The notes: generated by a model from the sequence alone, not told the origin. A DNA stretch of 64,000 bases from Bacillota bacterium (GCA_009779975.1 WRAY01000003.1:35151-99150), one strand, 5' to 3'; numbered from the stretch's first letter, positions 28,742-38,799 are shown. Translations and numbers: made by a program.

Positions 28742-29536
28742 ATGAACAAAGATGAATTCAGAAATATCGATATTTGTTGTAGATACGACGGAAGTTTTTA
28801 TGGAATGCTATCATGTATTTTTGAGAGTTTTGAAAAAAGGGAAATGCCGATTCAAATAAAATCAGATGATTTTTCAATGTTTAGAATGAAAGGCATTGAA
28901 ACAAATGAAGAAAAGGCGGAAAGAATACTAAATGCAATTCCAAAAAAAATTGGCAATGAAGCACTAAAATATCTAAAACTTGCGTATCTTGCGAATATTG
29001 AAGAAAAAGAAATAGCCCTCATTCATTTTTTGAAGGAGGGCTTTAAGTGCGGAAGAAAATTTATTCAACTAATAAACACAGGCTGGTGCCCTGTAAAAAA
29101 AGTTGTCACAGGGGCACTAACTAACAAATACCTTGAAAAAATTCAAAAAGGCGTAAATCTCTTGACACTCGATAGCCAAAGGTTCATTCAGTTCGTGAGA
29201 TTTTCTGAGATTGACGGAGCGTTAGTGAGTATTATTGAGCCTCAAAATCAAGTCCTTCCGCTAATTTCAAATCATTTTGTTGAAAGATACCCAAATGAAA
29301 AATTTCTGATATACGACAAAACCCACAAAACAGGACTTATTTACATGGACGGAGAAATCCGTTTGGAACATATTGAAGAATATCAAATGCCTTTGCTTTC
29401 TGAAAAGGAAAAAGATTATCAAAAACTATGGAAATTATTCTATAACACGGTTGCAATTGAAGAGCGGAAAAACGAAAAATGCAGAATGAATTTCATGCCG
29501 AAAAAATACCGGAAAAACATGACCGAGTTTATGTGA
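28742..29536 (+). CDS. DUF4130 probable DNA metabolism protein
   Basis: 264 residues matching the partner of the radical SAM protein just upstream: CCRYDGSFYGMLSCIFESFE at the start, LKLAYLANIEEKEIALIHFL, LLTLDSQRFIQFVRFSE and the C-terminal FMPKKYRKNMTEFM typical of DUF4130. In other bacteria the same domain can carry a C-terminal uracil-DNA glycosylase; none is attached here. It starts 2 bases after the stop of the upstream gene, so translation is probably coupled. Role in repair of damaged or modified bases is inferred from the pairing. Confidence 0.87.
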   Translation: MNKDEFRNIDICCRYDGSFYGMLSCIFESFEKREMPIQIKSDDFSMFRMKGIETNEEKAERILNAIPKKIGNEALKYLKLAYLANIEEKEIALIHFLKEGFKCGRKFIQLINTGWCPVKKVVTGALTNKYLEKIQKGVNLLTLDSQRFIQFVRFSEIDGALVSIIEPQNQVLPLISNHFVERYPNEKFLIYDKTHKTGLIYMDGEIRLEHIEEYQMPLLSEKEKDYQKLWKLFYNTVAIEERKNEKCRMNFMPKKYRKNMTEFM

Positions 29537-29541
29537 AAAAA

Positions 29542-30024
29542 TTATTGGTTTTTGGAAAGAAGTTCTTTTGCAAAATCAGTGGGGATTTTTGACCATATTT
29601 CTATTAGTTGTTTATATAATGCAAACAATGCCTGCCGGTCTTTTTCCGGAATGTATTTATTAAATGCTTCAAGGTCTTTTGAACCTCTTGCATACATATA
29701 TTCTTCAAGTGTTTTTTTGCCCTTTTCAGTCATTGTCAAATACACCGCTCTTTTGTTAGGTTCTTTATGTTTTTGGCACAACTCCTTTTGAATAAGAGTG
29801 TTTATCACTCGGCATGCATTAGAAGAGGGGATTTTTGATATTTTTGATAGTTCACTAATAGTGCATGGACCTAAGTAGTGAAGAGAGAGCATAATCTGGC
29901 GTTGATAAAAACTTAAGCCCGACTTTGGCTCAGAGTTGTTTAATTGAGTGATGAGTTTACTTTGAACATAGTTATATTCATTTAATAAGTCCATCAAATT
30001 GTTTAATTCTTCACGATTCATCAT
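29542..30024 (-). CDS. MarR-family transcriptional regulator
   Basis: 160 residues with the MarR winged helix: SFYQRQIMLSLHYLGPCTIS, ELSKISKIPSSNACRVINTL as the recognition helix region, QKELCQKHKEPNKRAVYLTM as the wing (with the conserved DxR-type Arg in NKR), and TEKGKKTLEEY. It stops 5 bases from the convergent DUF4130 gene and is divergent from the InlB/LRR lipoprotein at 30274, whose promoter carries two perfect ACTATC-N4-GATAGT palindromes. Repression of that lipoprotein gene is therefore likely. Start at 30024 (ATGATG) follows AAGGAAAC. Confidence 0.9.
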   Translation of the reverse strand: MMNREELNNLMDLLNEYNYVQSKLITQLNNSEPKSGLSFYQRQIMLSLHYLGPCTISELSKISKIPSSNACRVINTLIQKELCQKHKEPNKRAVYLTMTEKGKKTLEEYMYARGSKDLEAFNKYIPEKDRQALFALYKQLIEIWSKIPTDFAKELLSKNQ

Positions 30025-30060
30025 TTTAAGTGTTTCCTTGTTGAGTGCTTATTTAATTAA

Positions 30061-30089
30061 AGAATACGACAAATTAATAAAAAAGTCAA
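30061..30089 (-). promoter_or_regulatory. Promoter of the marR-type gene
   Basis: On the minus strand TTGACT (30084-30089), 17-base spacer, TATTCT (30061-30066). Confidence 0.5.
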
Positions 30090-30132
30090 TAAGTTTAACA
30101 AAAAAATAAAAAAACTTTTTTTGCAAAATCGC

Positions 30133-30201
30133 TTGACAAATGCTTTGATTTATGTTACAAAATTACTATCTAGTGATAGTCTAACACTATCAAAAGATAG
30201 T
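30133..30201 (+). promoter_or_regulatory. Promoter with two tandem MarR-type operators
   Basis: TTGACA (30133-30138), 17-base spacer, TACAAA (30156-30161) give a promoter towards the lipoprotein gene. Just downstream are ACTATCTAGTGATAGT (30165-30180) and ACTATCAAAAGATAGT (30186-30201), both with perfect 6-bp arms and 4-base centres, 21 bases apart, so on one face of the helix. They cover the transcription start and fit repression by the divergent MarR protein. Confidence 0.7.
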
Positions 30202-30273
30202 ATTTTTTGTATACACATTAGTTGTATATAAAAAATAAAAACAACAAAAAATAAAAAAAAGGAGATCAAAAAA

Positions 30274-33200
30274 ATGAAAAAAAAGTTTCTATTGATTTTG
30301 GCTTTAATGTTTGTTATGGTGCTTTCTGTTATAGGGATTGCCGCCTGCACAGAGGAGAGTCAAGAAATTCATACCGTCACATTTAATCTAAGTTATGACG
30401 GTGCAACGCCATTCAGAGTGAGTGTTGTCGATGGAGAGAGGGTTGAAAGATTTACACCCGCTCGTGAAGGGTTTGTTTTTGCAAATTGGTATACTGAAGC
30501 CACTCATGAAACCGTGTTTGTTTTCACAACTCCGATAACAGCAGACAGAGCACTCTTTGCAAGATGGACGCCAGCGGACACCCACACTTGTCCCGAGCCG
30601 GATGAAATACATATTGTCACATTCAACTTAGGATTCGGAACCCCTGTTTTAGTCAGTGTTGCCGACGCTGAAACCGCTCCGAATTTTACTCCCGCTCGTG
30701 AAGGGTTTGTTTTTGTAAACTGGTATACTGAGGCTGCTCATGAAACCGTGTTTATTTTCACAACTCCGATAACAGCGAACAGAACTTTGTTTGCAAGGTG
30801 GATGCCGGTTGATGGTCACACTTGTCCTGAACCGGACGAAATTTTTACTGTCACTTTTAATTTTGGTGTCGAAAACATTCCGCCTGCTTTAGTCAGCGTT
30901 GTTGACGGCAACATGGTCGCCAGACCTTTTGACCCGTCAAGAGAAGGTTATGAATTTACTAATTGGTATAATGGCGCAACTCCTTTTGTTTTCACAACGC
31001 CGATAACTGCAAACATAACTCTAACAGCAGGATGGACTGCAACTCAATCGTTTGATGTCGAGTTTGTTTTAAATAACGGAGATGCTCCGATTATTGAAGA
31101 GGTAAGAGACGGCTTAAATGTTGCAATTCCTCAAAACATTTCAAGAACAGGTCACTCTTTTGTCGGCTGGTTTTTGGATGCTGAGGCTACTGTTGCATTC
31201 AATCTAAACACTATTATTGTTGGAAATATCACTGTCTATGCCGCTTGGTCAAGAGACACTTTTGAAATAACTTACGGCGAAAATTATCAAGACATAACTT
31301 TCGGCGAAGATTTCACTCTTTCTGCACCCGCTAGACCCGACGCTCCTCATTGGGACGATTTTCCTGAAATGTCAGACTGGGAAATTGCTTATGCTGAATG
31401 GAATACTAACTATGGATTCGGAATTGAATTTTTCGGTTGGTTCTATGACGGAATTCGCTTAACTGACGAAAACGGAGAATCGCTCTCTGCATGGAACATT
31501 GATGACGATGTCACACTTGTTGCAGTTTGGACTGAAGACTATTCAACTGCACTACTATCTTTCACAAGAGATGGTGAAAACTATGTTGTCTCAAGCGGAA
31601 CAGTTGCAAACACTGTCACAGAGATTATTATTCCAAGAACTCATAATCGCAGGCATGTTGTTGCAGTTGCAAACAACGCATTTCAAGGACTTGAGTATCT
31701 TGAAAATATTGTTCTTCCGTCAACTATAGTAACAATAGGTTCTTATGCATTTGAGGGAACTGCACTCGTCACAATAAGGCTAGGGGCAAATATTGAAACT
31801 GTCGGAGAAAGAGCGCTTGCAAACATTGAAACGCTTGAAGCAGTTTTTGTTGACAGGGCAGTAAGAATTAATGATACAACTTCATTAACAACCATGGCCG
31901 GTGCTGATTTGTTTTATGGTTCAGACAATCTTCATGTTATAATGTTCAGAACATTTCCGGCAATGAATTGGACAAGAACTCAAGCAAACTGGAGTGCTTA
32001 CGCATCAAGAATGCATTTTAGTCATTTTACTAATTTTAATAACAACTCAGACAACAATCCTGCTAACCTCGTTCCGATTGTTCCGACATATCACGCTTTG
32101 TTGTTCACTCCTATTTGGGAAGGAAGAGTCATGGATGGTGAGGATGTCATTGAAGAAGGAACGATTGTTGCCTATTCGGTTGCTCTAAGAGAGGAATACA
32201 GACACCTTAGGAATATCATTGTTCCGAGAGTTTATAACCTTAGACCTGTTGCTCATATTGCAAACGAAGGTTTTAGGCATGGTTCATTTGTTGAAATAAG
32301 AAGAAACATCGGAAGGTCAATCACTCTTTTGCAAGACCTTATGATTTTTGACACCATTACTCATATCGGAAATCACGCTTTTGCTAATAACAACAATCTC
32401 GAAACAGTTAATCTCCAAGGAAATGCCGAGCATTTCGGAACTTATGCATTTGCTTTTAATAGAAATCTCAGAACGGTTTCTTTCTCCGGTGGAGATGCGC
32501 CGACTGTTGCCGCTCGTGTGAGCGTAATTCCTCAAAGAATGTTTTGGGAAAACCGAAATCTTGAAAACATAACAGGCGGAATTCCTGCCTCGGTTCAAGA
32601 AATCGGCGTTGAGGCTTTCGGAAACAACCTAAGTTTGAATAACCCAACTTTTGCAGCGGGTCTTCTTCATATCCGTGACGGAGCGTTTGACAATGCCAGA
32701 AGATTGGATATAACAGGCGCTCTTCCAAACACTCTTCAAACTATCGGAAACAATGCCTTCCGTAATACTGTGAGTTGGGGAGCAGGACTCGCAGGAAACG
32801 CAAGAACAGTCAATCTTCCGGCAATTCAAACCATTGGAAACAATGCTTTTGAAAATTCAATGATTCAAACAATCAACATAACAAGTTCAGCGTTAACGGC
32901 AATCGGAAATAATGCTTTCCAAGGAATGAGAAGATTAAATTCAATAACTATTCCAAGCACCTTAACAACATTAGGAAACGGAGCATTTATTGACACTACC
33001 TCGCTCTCAACAATCACTCTTCCGACAGCGCTAACAGCAATTCCAAACCAGTTGTTCCAACGCTCAGGGATAGCATCTCTCACTATTCCTAATAATGTTA
33101 CCTCTATTGGAAACTTTGCTTTTAATGCTATGCCTAATATTGCTTCAATAGTAATTCCAAACAGCGTTTTGACAATCGGAACTAATGCGTTTCAAGCGAT

Positions 33201-33771
33201 ACCAAATTTAACATCAATTGCAATTCCAAGCAGTGTAACATCAATCGGAAATGATGCATTCAGAGATTTGCCAAATCTTAGAACAGTTGACTTTTCAAAT
33301 GCAACCTCTTTGATATCAATCGGAAATGGTGCATTCCACACTACTCCTCTTTGGAGAGAAAATGTTGTTCTTCCTTCCTCGCTTGGCGGCACAACTGTCG
33401 CTCAAGCAAATGCTGCGATTGGGTCTGCTGCATTCCAAGCATCAGGAATTTTCTCGATTGTTATTCCGGGAGGTGTCGGAGTTATTCAAGCAAATACTTT
33501 CAACGGAACTCCTAATCTTCAATGGGTTCAACTGCTAAGATGGAATCCTAATGATGCACTGCCGCATCAAGACAGAGTAACAAGACTTGCTGCTCTTACT
33601 GCGTTCACCGGAAACACAACCGCCAGAGTTTATGTTCCCGCCGGAAGTCTTGCTGTCTACAGAACAGCAGGATTAGCAGGAGGGAATACTGTCAGCGTTT
33701 GGAACAATTTCGCAGATGCTAGAATGGGAGACACAATTCCGACACCGCCGGTAATTCCGCCTTTACCATAA
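30274..33771 (+). CDS. Lipoprotein with InlB-type repeats and BspA-type leucine-rich repeats
   Basis: 1165 residues. Lipoprotein signal peptide MKKKFLLILALMFVMVLSVI with lipobox GIAAC. Residues about 30-390 hold InlB-type (Listeria-Bacteroides, Flg_new) repeats of about 70 residues with the xVTFNLxxG ... GxxFxNWYxxA ... TPITANxTLFARW pattern. From about residue 420 to the end are BspA-like leucine-rich repeats (LTSIAIPSSVTSIGNDAFRDLPNL and similar, about 23 residues each), ending in a Pro-rich TPPVIPPLP tail. Good AAGGAG ribosome site. Such proteins are cell-surface adhesins in gut and oral bacteria. Probably repressed by the divergent MarR. Two neighbouring repeats near 30463 and 30700 share near-identical DNA. 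Confidence 0.9.
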   Translation: MKKKFLLILALMFVMVLSVIGIAACTEESQEIHTVTFNLSYDGATPFRVSVVDGERVERFTPAREGFVFANWYTEATHETVFVFTTPITADRALFARWTPADTHTCPEPDEIHIVTFNLGFGTPVLVSVADAETAPNFTPAREGFVFVNWYTEAAHETVFIFTTPITANRTLFARWMPVDGHTCPEPDEIFTVTFNFGVENIPPALVSVVDGNMVARPFDPSREGYEFTNWYNGATPFVFTTPITANITLTAGWTATQSFDVEFVLNNGDAPIIEEVRDGLNVAIPQNISRTGHSFVGWFLDAEATVAFNLNTIIVGNITVYAAWSRDTFEITYGENYQDITFGEDFTLSAPARPDAPHWDDFPEMSDWEIAYAEWNTNYGFGIEFFGWFYDGIRLTDENGESLSAWNIDDDVTLVAVWTEDYSTALLSFTRDGENYVVSSGTVANTVTEIIIPRTHNRRHVVAVANNAFQGLEYLENIVLPSTIVTIGSYAFEGTALVTIRLGANIETVGERALANIETLEAVFVDRAVRINDTTSLTTMAGADLFYGSDNLHVIMFRTFPAMNWTRTQANWSAYASRMHFSHFTNFNNNSDNNPANLVPIVPTYHALLFTPIWEGRVMDGEDVIEEGTIVAYSVALREEYRHLRNIIVPRVYNLRPVAHIANEGFRHGSFVEIRRNIGRSITLLQDLMIFDTITHIGNHAFANNNNLETVNLQGNAEHFGTYAFAFNRNLRTVSFSGGDAPTVAARVSVIPQRMFWENRNLENITGGIPASVQEIGVEAFGNNLSLNNPTFAAGLLHIRDGAFDNARRLDITGALPNTLQTIGNNAFRNTVSWGAGLAGNARTVNLPAIQTIGNNAFENSMIQTINITSSALTAIGNNAFQGMRRLNSITIPSTLTTLGNGAFIDTTSLSTITLPTALTAIPNQLFQRSGIASLTIPNNVTSIGNFAFNAMPNIASIVIPNSVLTIGTNAFQAIPNLTSIAIPSSVTSIGNDAFRDLPNLRTVDFSNATSLISIGNGAFHTTPLWRENVVLPSSLGGTTVAQANAAIGSAAFQASGIFSIVIPGGVGVIQANTFNGTPNLQWVQLLRWNPNDALPHQDRVTRLAALTAFTGNTTARVYVPAGSLAVYRTAGLAGGNTVSVWNNFADARMGDTIPTPPVIPPLP

Positions 33772-33793
33772 AGATTAAGTTGAAGTTGATAAT

Positions 33794-33834
33794 GCGGACA
33801 CAAGCGAAAATTAAATATCTCGCTTGTGTTTCGC
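33794..33834 (+). terminator. Hairpin between the two lipoprotein genes
   Basis: Stem acacaagcga (33798-33807) with tcgcttgtgt (33820-33829). There is no long T tract, so it may be an attenuator or a processing site rather than a full terminator. Confidence 0.45.
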
Positions 33835-33868
33835 AGTATTAAAATTACCTAAAAAGGAGAAAACGAAA

Positions 33869-36800
33869 ATGAAAAAATTAAAAATACTTTTTATGACACT
33901 TATAGTTGCTGTTATTGCGTTAGCAGTCATGGCATGCGTAACACCTGTTCATACTGTCACATTTGATTTGAACGGCGGACAGGCTGCTTTTGCACTAACT
34001 CAAGAAATTGAAGACGGAGAGACAATTTCATCTCCGGCACAAAATCCGACACTTGCAAACCATGTTTTTGTGGAGTGGCGTCTTGATGGAACAAGATTTG
34101 ATTTCTCGACTCCGATAACATCAAACATTACGCTTGTTGCTCATTTCAGACAACTGGAGAATTTCACAGTCACATTTGACTTAAATTACGGGGAAGCGGC
34201 TTTTGAATTGACGGAGCAAGTAGTTGAAGGAACTACTATAACCGCTCCAACACCTAATCCAACGCTTGCAGGACATGTTTTTGTTGAATGGCGTCTAAAC
34301 GGCGTTGCATTTAATTTTTCAAGTGCAATAACTTCAAACATCACTCTTGTTGCTCATTATAGACCGCTTGAAAACTTCACTGTCACATTTGACTTAAATG
34401 GCGGAGAGGCGGCATTTGAATTGACGGAACAGGTTGTTGAAGGAACTACTATAACCGCTCCAACACCTAATCCAACGCTTACAGGACATGTTTTTGTCGA
34501 ATGGCGCTTAAACGGCGTTGCATTTAATTTTTCAAGTGCGATAACATCAAACATTACGCTTGTTGCTCATTATAGACCGCTTGAAAACTTAACTGTCACA
34601 TTTGACTTAAATTATGGGGAAGCGGATTTTGAATTGACGGAGCAAGTAGTTGAAGGAACTACTATAACCGCTCCAACACCTAATCCAATGCTTACAGGAC
34701 ATGTTTTTGTCGAATGGCGTCTAAACGGCGTTGCTTTTAATTTTTCAAGTGCGATTATTTCAAACATCACTCTTGTTGCTCATTTTAGTCCTTTAGACTA
34801 TTCAACGGTAACATTTGATCTTGCCGGCGGTTCAATTCCGAATTTTAGTTTAACACAAACAGTTTTTGAGGGCGAGACAGTAACTAGACCCGTGGACCCG
34901 ACAAGACTGGATTTTGTTTTTGTTGATTGGTTTGTTAACGGTGTTGTTTTTGATTTTTCAACAATTATTGCAACAGACATAACAATAGTTGCAGCATGGA
35001 CGGCGGTTGGACTTCATGTTATTGATTTGCCGTTGTTGAGGGAATATTTTTATCATGACGATGTTTCAGAAATTGATTTAACCGGCGGAAAAATGATGAT
35101 GCTAAATCAAGACGGCACGACAAGAGATATTTTAATGACCGCTGGCGGAGTCAGTGCGGAATTTGATTTCAGCGAGTTGGTTTTTGTTTCAACTTCGGGA
35201 GTTGATAATGTTGTTGTCAGAGGAACCGGAAGAGTTGTTGTCATTTATCAGGATTTTACTTTATCTTTCACCGTTCAAATAACGCTTGACTATCATGCTC
35301 AGTTTGCAGCAATTGTGTTTATGAGAAATGTGACAACTTCTGCTATTCAAAGAAATGACCATACAACATTTTTCCATGGCTATTTATATTTGCAACGGGA
35401 ATTTCACTACATTACTCTTTCTAATTCAGCAGGTTGGATGAATCTTTGGAATGTTCAACTTGGCACTCCAGGGCATTGGACTAATATTTTGAATTTTGCA
35501 AGACAGTTTCATGATGATTTTCCTGAGGTGTTTAGTGATGAAGAAATATTTGCTTTTATGCAACTACTCGCAAACACTAGATTTAGAATAACTTATGACA
35601 CTTATTCTGCTGGAATGCCTGAGTATCAACAAGATGCCAACAACCTTCGCAGAATGTATTTTGAACTGACACTTTCTCAAAGATATACTCTCTTGAATGC
35701 TTTTAATAACGCAGGCTTTGCACTTGGGATGCATTTGGGCGGATACTACAGAAACCTTGGACAGGGAACAGGTTCTGATGTCGGTTTCGGACTTGGTTCA
35801 GGATTAGCCGACCCTGTTGAGGCTTTTCGAATTATGCTTAACGCTCAATTTTTTCATGATATGTATCAGTTTGCACCAACTCATGAACTAAGGTCACAAT
35901 TCATTCACTCATTCGAAAACTTCCTCGACAGATTTAACGACAACATGAACGCAACTCAAAGAACGAGGTTCAACAGGTATTGGAATGCTGAAAGAGAAGC
36001 GCTTCATGCTTTCTATAACTTTTTAAACCTTCCTGCTCCCGACGGTTATGACTGGGAATCTTTAAGGACTCTTTCAAGAGAGTTGATGAACAGAAATCCA
36101 AACACCGATAACCTTTTGTATTTGCATTTTGTGTTTGCGTTTTTAGACAGAGTTGACGCTATTTTGGAAGGGGACAACCAAGAATTTATTGACTTTGTTA
36201 ATGCAGTTTATTTAAGCGATATTATTTTTGCCCGTGTAATACTCCAAAACTTTGCTTCTTCAATGCCTGCGATTTTTGTAGATTTAAGCGGAGGAGCACA
36301 GATTTATGGTTATATGTTAGTTCGAGAAATGGCGGAGGCTGTTTTCTATTTCACAACAAGAGGTATTTATGTTTATGGTATCAACGCTTTTGAGTTAAGG
36401 ATAAACAGCATGGAAGAATTGTTTGAAAAAGTAACCAACGAACAAATTGCTCAACTATTCAGTTTAAATAGTTTCCAATTCTATCGTGAAGAAATTTTTG
36501 TTACCTTCTATGTTTTGAGTGAAACAATTCCTTCAACAGCAATTCAAGCAACTAGAGCGTTCCTAACTGCTGAACTCTTCTATAGGGCTTATTTAGGAGG
36601 AAGAGAGAACTCACTGGGGGCGTTTTATAATAATATGTGGAATGCAATGCTCCATCATCGTCACCTAATTCCTGCTCATCTTGCTATTTTTGAATATAAC
36701 TTTGGAGAAAGGTTTGAATATTTGGTTGATGCGTTTTATGGAGATGAACATCGAGTAAGTGTGGAAATAATGAGAATTGGTGATTTTATGAACACCGGTT

Positions 36801-38173
36801 TAAATCACCTTAGAAACAACAGAGAAATTAATTTCTTCTTATATTATTCAAGAATTTTAGAAGAGATTGAACTAATTGAAGAAAGCGGCAATGCAGACTT
36901 GATAGCGGAATGGAATGAATTTTATACTGAGTATTTTGTTGCCTACAGGACAATGACTTGGTCTTGGTTTATTGCAAATTTCCCTGACTTTGAAAACGAA
37001 TACTTCTTAAATTTCGTCTTATCTTTTTCAAGAGTTGTTGTCAATCGAATGTCTCACGGTAATGTTTATTGGTTAACAGAGACTGCTATTATCGACACTA
37101 ACCGCATGTTAGAGGCATTTGACGAGTTAACTCCGTCTCAAGTAATAACTTTCTTTTGGGGCAACGGAGTAGATACTATTTTTTATGTAATGCCTGCTGA
37201 CGGTTTGTTTTTTGACATTTTGGCATCACATGCCTATAGGACTATGTCCCGTGAGGCAGCCCAAGCATCCATTTTCTTATTCGAAGCAATCATTTGGAAC
37301 TACAGATGGACTGTTGAATATCAGTTATCTCATCTTCAAAGAACACTAAACATCTTCAGGCAAGGATTTTTTCCGCTAATTGACAGTTTAAGTTCGACTG
37401 AACTTGCGAATTTTAACGCTATGTTCGGAGTAAGATATAGTGAGGCTTTAATCGCTTACACAACTTTAATATCACACCCCGCACATTGGGATGCTCTTGA
37501 ATTGCTATTCCAAAGAGGAATGCACTATCTTGCATTGTCTGAAACAGGAGTTAGTCAATTAATGTTTGTGCATCTTTGGATTACTCTTGATTTTGAATAT
37601 AGTATGCTAAGCGATAATTCGGCATTACTCGCTCAATGGAACACTAGATTTGGTTCGGATTTTGCGGATATGAGAACTCATATGGAAACATTTCCGTCTG
37701 AAATTTTTGAAGATGAATCGTTCATATTTATTCGAGCGTTGTCATTCATTGCATTTAGTCTTCAATACACAAGCGGCTACACAACAGCGTCAGGCATTTT
37801 CAGAGACCACGCAGGCGGGATGAGACAATCGTTCTTTAGATTGACCGGCGAAGAAATAGTGTTGATTTTTGAAAATGTTGCCGGTGCTAGGGAAGCGTTT
37901 TTGACTTGGACTAATTTGGAGGTGCGTATCAGTTGGGGTGTTGCGAGCGAAAATTTCTATGCTGCTTATAACAATATGATAAGAGCGCATATTAACCTTG
38001 TTTTCTATAACGCTTTTGGCGGAGACTACCGTGACCATTTCATGAGTTATATGGCGCAAGCAATAAGCAACTTTAACGCTTTGCCAGTATCCGGCGGAGG
38101 CAGCCAAGCAACATTCAACGGCAACTGGGAAACTCTTTTCAACGAATTGAGAACTGAGTTTGAAAACAACTAG
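33869..38173 (+). CDS. Large lipoprotein with InlB-type repeats and a long helical region
   Basis: 1434 residues from ATG 33869, chosen because it follows AAAAGGAG and starts a lipoprotein signal peptide (MKKLKILFMTLIVAVIALAV, lipobox VMAC); the frame itself is open from 33824. Five InlB-type repeats (about 71 residues each, xVTFDLNxGEAAFELTEQVV ... GHVFVEWRLNGVAFNFS ... SNITLVAHYRPLENF) fill residues about 25-380; three middle ones are almost identical. The remaining 1000 residues look alpha-helical and rich in Phe, Tyr and Asn (for example NAQFFHDMYQFAPTHELRSQ) and match no family I recognise. Cell-surface location is certain enough; function is not known. Probably transcribed with or after the upstream lipoprotein gene. 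Confidence 0.87.
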   Translation: MKKLKILFMTLIVAVIALAVMACVTPVHTVTFDLNGGQAAFALTQEIEDGETISSPAQNPTLANHVFVEWRLDGTRFDFSTPITSNITLVAHFRQLENFTVTFDLNYGEAAFELTEQVVEGTTITAPTPNPTLAGHVFVEWRLNGVAFNFSSAITSNITLVAHYRPLENFTVTFDLNGGEAAFELTEQVVEGTTITAPTPNPTLTGHVFVEWRLNGVAFNFSSAITSNITLVAHYRPLENLTVTFDLNYGEADFELTEQVVEGTTITAPTPNPMLTGHVFVEWRLNGVAFNFSSAIISNITLVAHFSPLDYSTVTFDLAGGSIPNFSLTQTVFEGETVTRPVDPTRLDFVFVDWFVNGVVFDFSTIIATDITIVAAWTAVGLHVIDLPLLREYFYHDDVSEIDLTGGKMMMLNQDGTTRDILMTAGGVSAEFDFSELVFVSTSGVDNVVVRGTGRVVVIYQDFTLSFTVQITLDYHAQFAAIVFMRNVTTSAIQRNDHTTFFHGYLYLQREFHYITLSNSAGWMNLWNVQLGTPGHWTNILNFARQFHDDFPEVFSDEEIFAFMQLLANTRFRITYDTYSAGMPEYQQDANNLRRMYFELTLSQRYTLLNAFNNAGFALGMHLGGYYRNLGQGTGSDVGFGLGSGLADPVEAFRIMLNAQFFHDMYQFAPTHELRSQFIHSFENFLDRFNDNMNATQRTRFNRYWNAEREALHAFYNFLNLPAPDGYDWESLRTLSRELMNRNPNTDNLLYLHFVFAFLDRVDAILEGDNQEFIDFVNAVYLSDIIFARVILQNFASSMPAIFVDLSGGAQIYGYMLVREMAEAVFYFTTRGIYVYGINAFELRINSMEELFEKVTNEQIAQLFSLNSFQFYREEIFVTFYVLSETIPSTAIQATRAFLTAELFYRAYLGGRENSLGAFYNNMWNAMLHHRHLIPAHLAIFEYNFGERFEYLVDAFYGDEHRVSVEIMRIGDFMNTGLNHLRNNREINFFLYYSRILEEIELIEESGNADLIAEWNEFYTEYFVAYRTMTWSWFIANFPDFENEYFLNFVLSFSRVVVNRMSHGNVYWLTETAIIDTNRMLEAFDELTPSQVITFFWGNGVDTIFYVMPADGLFFDILASHAYRTMSREAAQASIFLFEAIIWNYRWTVEYQLSHLQRTLNIFRQGFFPLIDSLSSTELANFNAMFGVRYSEALIAYTTLISHPAHWDALELLFQRGMHYLALSETGVSQLMFVHLWITLDFEYSMLSDNSALLAQWNTRFGSDFADMRTHMETFPSEIFEDESFIFIRALSFIAFSLQYTSGYTTASGIFRDHAGGMRQSFFRLTGEEIVLIFENVAGAREAFLTWTNLEVRISWGVASENFYAAYNNMIRAHINLVFYNAFGGDYRDHFMSYMAQAISNFNALPVSGGGSQATFNGNWETLFNELRTEFENN
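34169..34807 (+). repeat. Three tandem 213-bp repeats coding for InlB-type units
   Basis: Units start at 34169, 34382 and 34595 (gtcacatttgacttaaat), exactly 213 bases apart, with only scattered differences. They encode 71-residue repeats and show recent duplication; copy number may vary between strains. Confidence 0.88.
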
Positions 38174-38195
38174 ACATTTATGATTTAAAGACCAT

Positions 38196-38244
38196 AAAAA
38201 AAACTTTGGCAGAACACATTTCCGTTCTGCCAAAGTTTTTTTTT
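38196..38244 (+). terminator. Strong intrinsic terminator
   Basis: Arms AAACTTTGGCAGAAC and GTTCTGCCAAAGTTT around an 8-base loop, preceded by an A run and followed by nine T. It can act for both the lipoprotein gene and the convergent gene at 38281-38799. Confidence 0.9.
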
Positions 38245-38280
38245 ATGTGTTTATGATTCAAAAAGTCTATTTTTTCAAAA

Positions 38281-38799
38281 CTAAACACCGAAGTGTATGA
38301 TAAACTTTTTTTCATCGCTAGCTTTTAATATCATTTCTAAAAGTTTTGTTTTAGGTTCAAAAGCATTCAATATATTAGTTTCATAAACATAAAAAGTCTT
38401 TTTATCAACAATGTTGTAGAGCATATCCAAAGATTCCGGCGGAATTAGCGTAATCCCATGTCTTGCCAGTCCTTTTTCGGGGCGAGACAGTTTATGAAAA
38501 TAGACACTTAAATTCCAAATTTCAGGAAACCACTTATCAATCAAATTATCTGGAAATTTAATAACATTATACTTGTCGGGTTCATATTTTTCATAATCTT
38601 TTGATTGTTCAACTTTTTCTATAATACCGAATGCATGATACGGACCACTCAAAAGTTCTTTCTCATACAAATAACTAATAAATAAAAAAGCTCCCAAATG
38701 CCTACCTTTCGTTACGACAAATGGGAGCAGTTGTATGGCGAGGTCGAACCAAAAGTGGAACGATATTCTTGAAATCTTTAAATCAAGTTTAAAGTCCAA
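38281..38799 (-). CDS. Unrecognised soluble protein, about 170 aa
   Basis: The frame gives 172 residues from a TTG at 38799 with no clear ribosome site; no ATG lies in the first 120 codons, so the start is uncertain. The sequence is amphipathic without signal peptide or membrane helix; notable segments are FDLAIQLLPFVVTKGRHLGA, YHAFGIIEKVEQ and RPEKGLARHGITLIPPESLD. The even composition argues for a real folded protein. No family recognised. It lies downstream of the Sel1-repeat gene on the same strand, 64 bases apart. Confidence 0.6.
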   Translation of the reverse strand: MDFKLDLKISRISFHFWFDLAIQLLPFVVTKGRHLGAFLFISYLYEKELLSGPYHAFGIIEKVEQSKDYEKYEPDKYNVIKFPDNLIDKWFPEIWNLSVYFHKLSRPEKGLARHGITLIPPESLDMLYNIVDKKTFYVYETNILNAFEPKTKLLEMILKASDEKKFIIHFGV

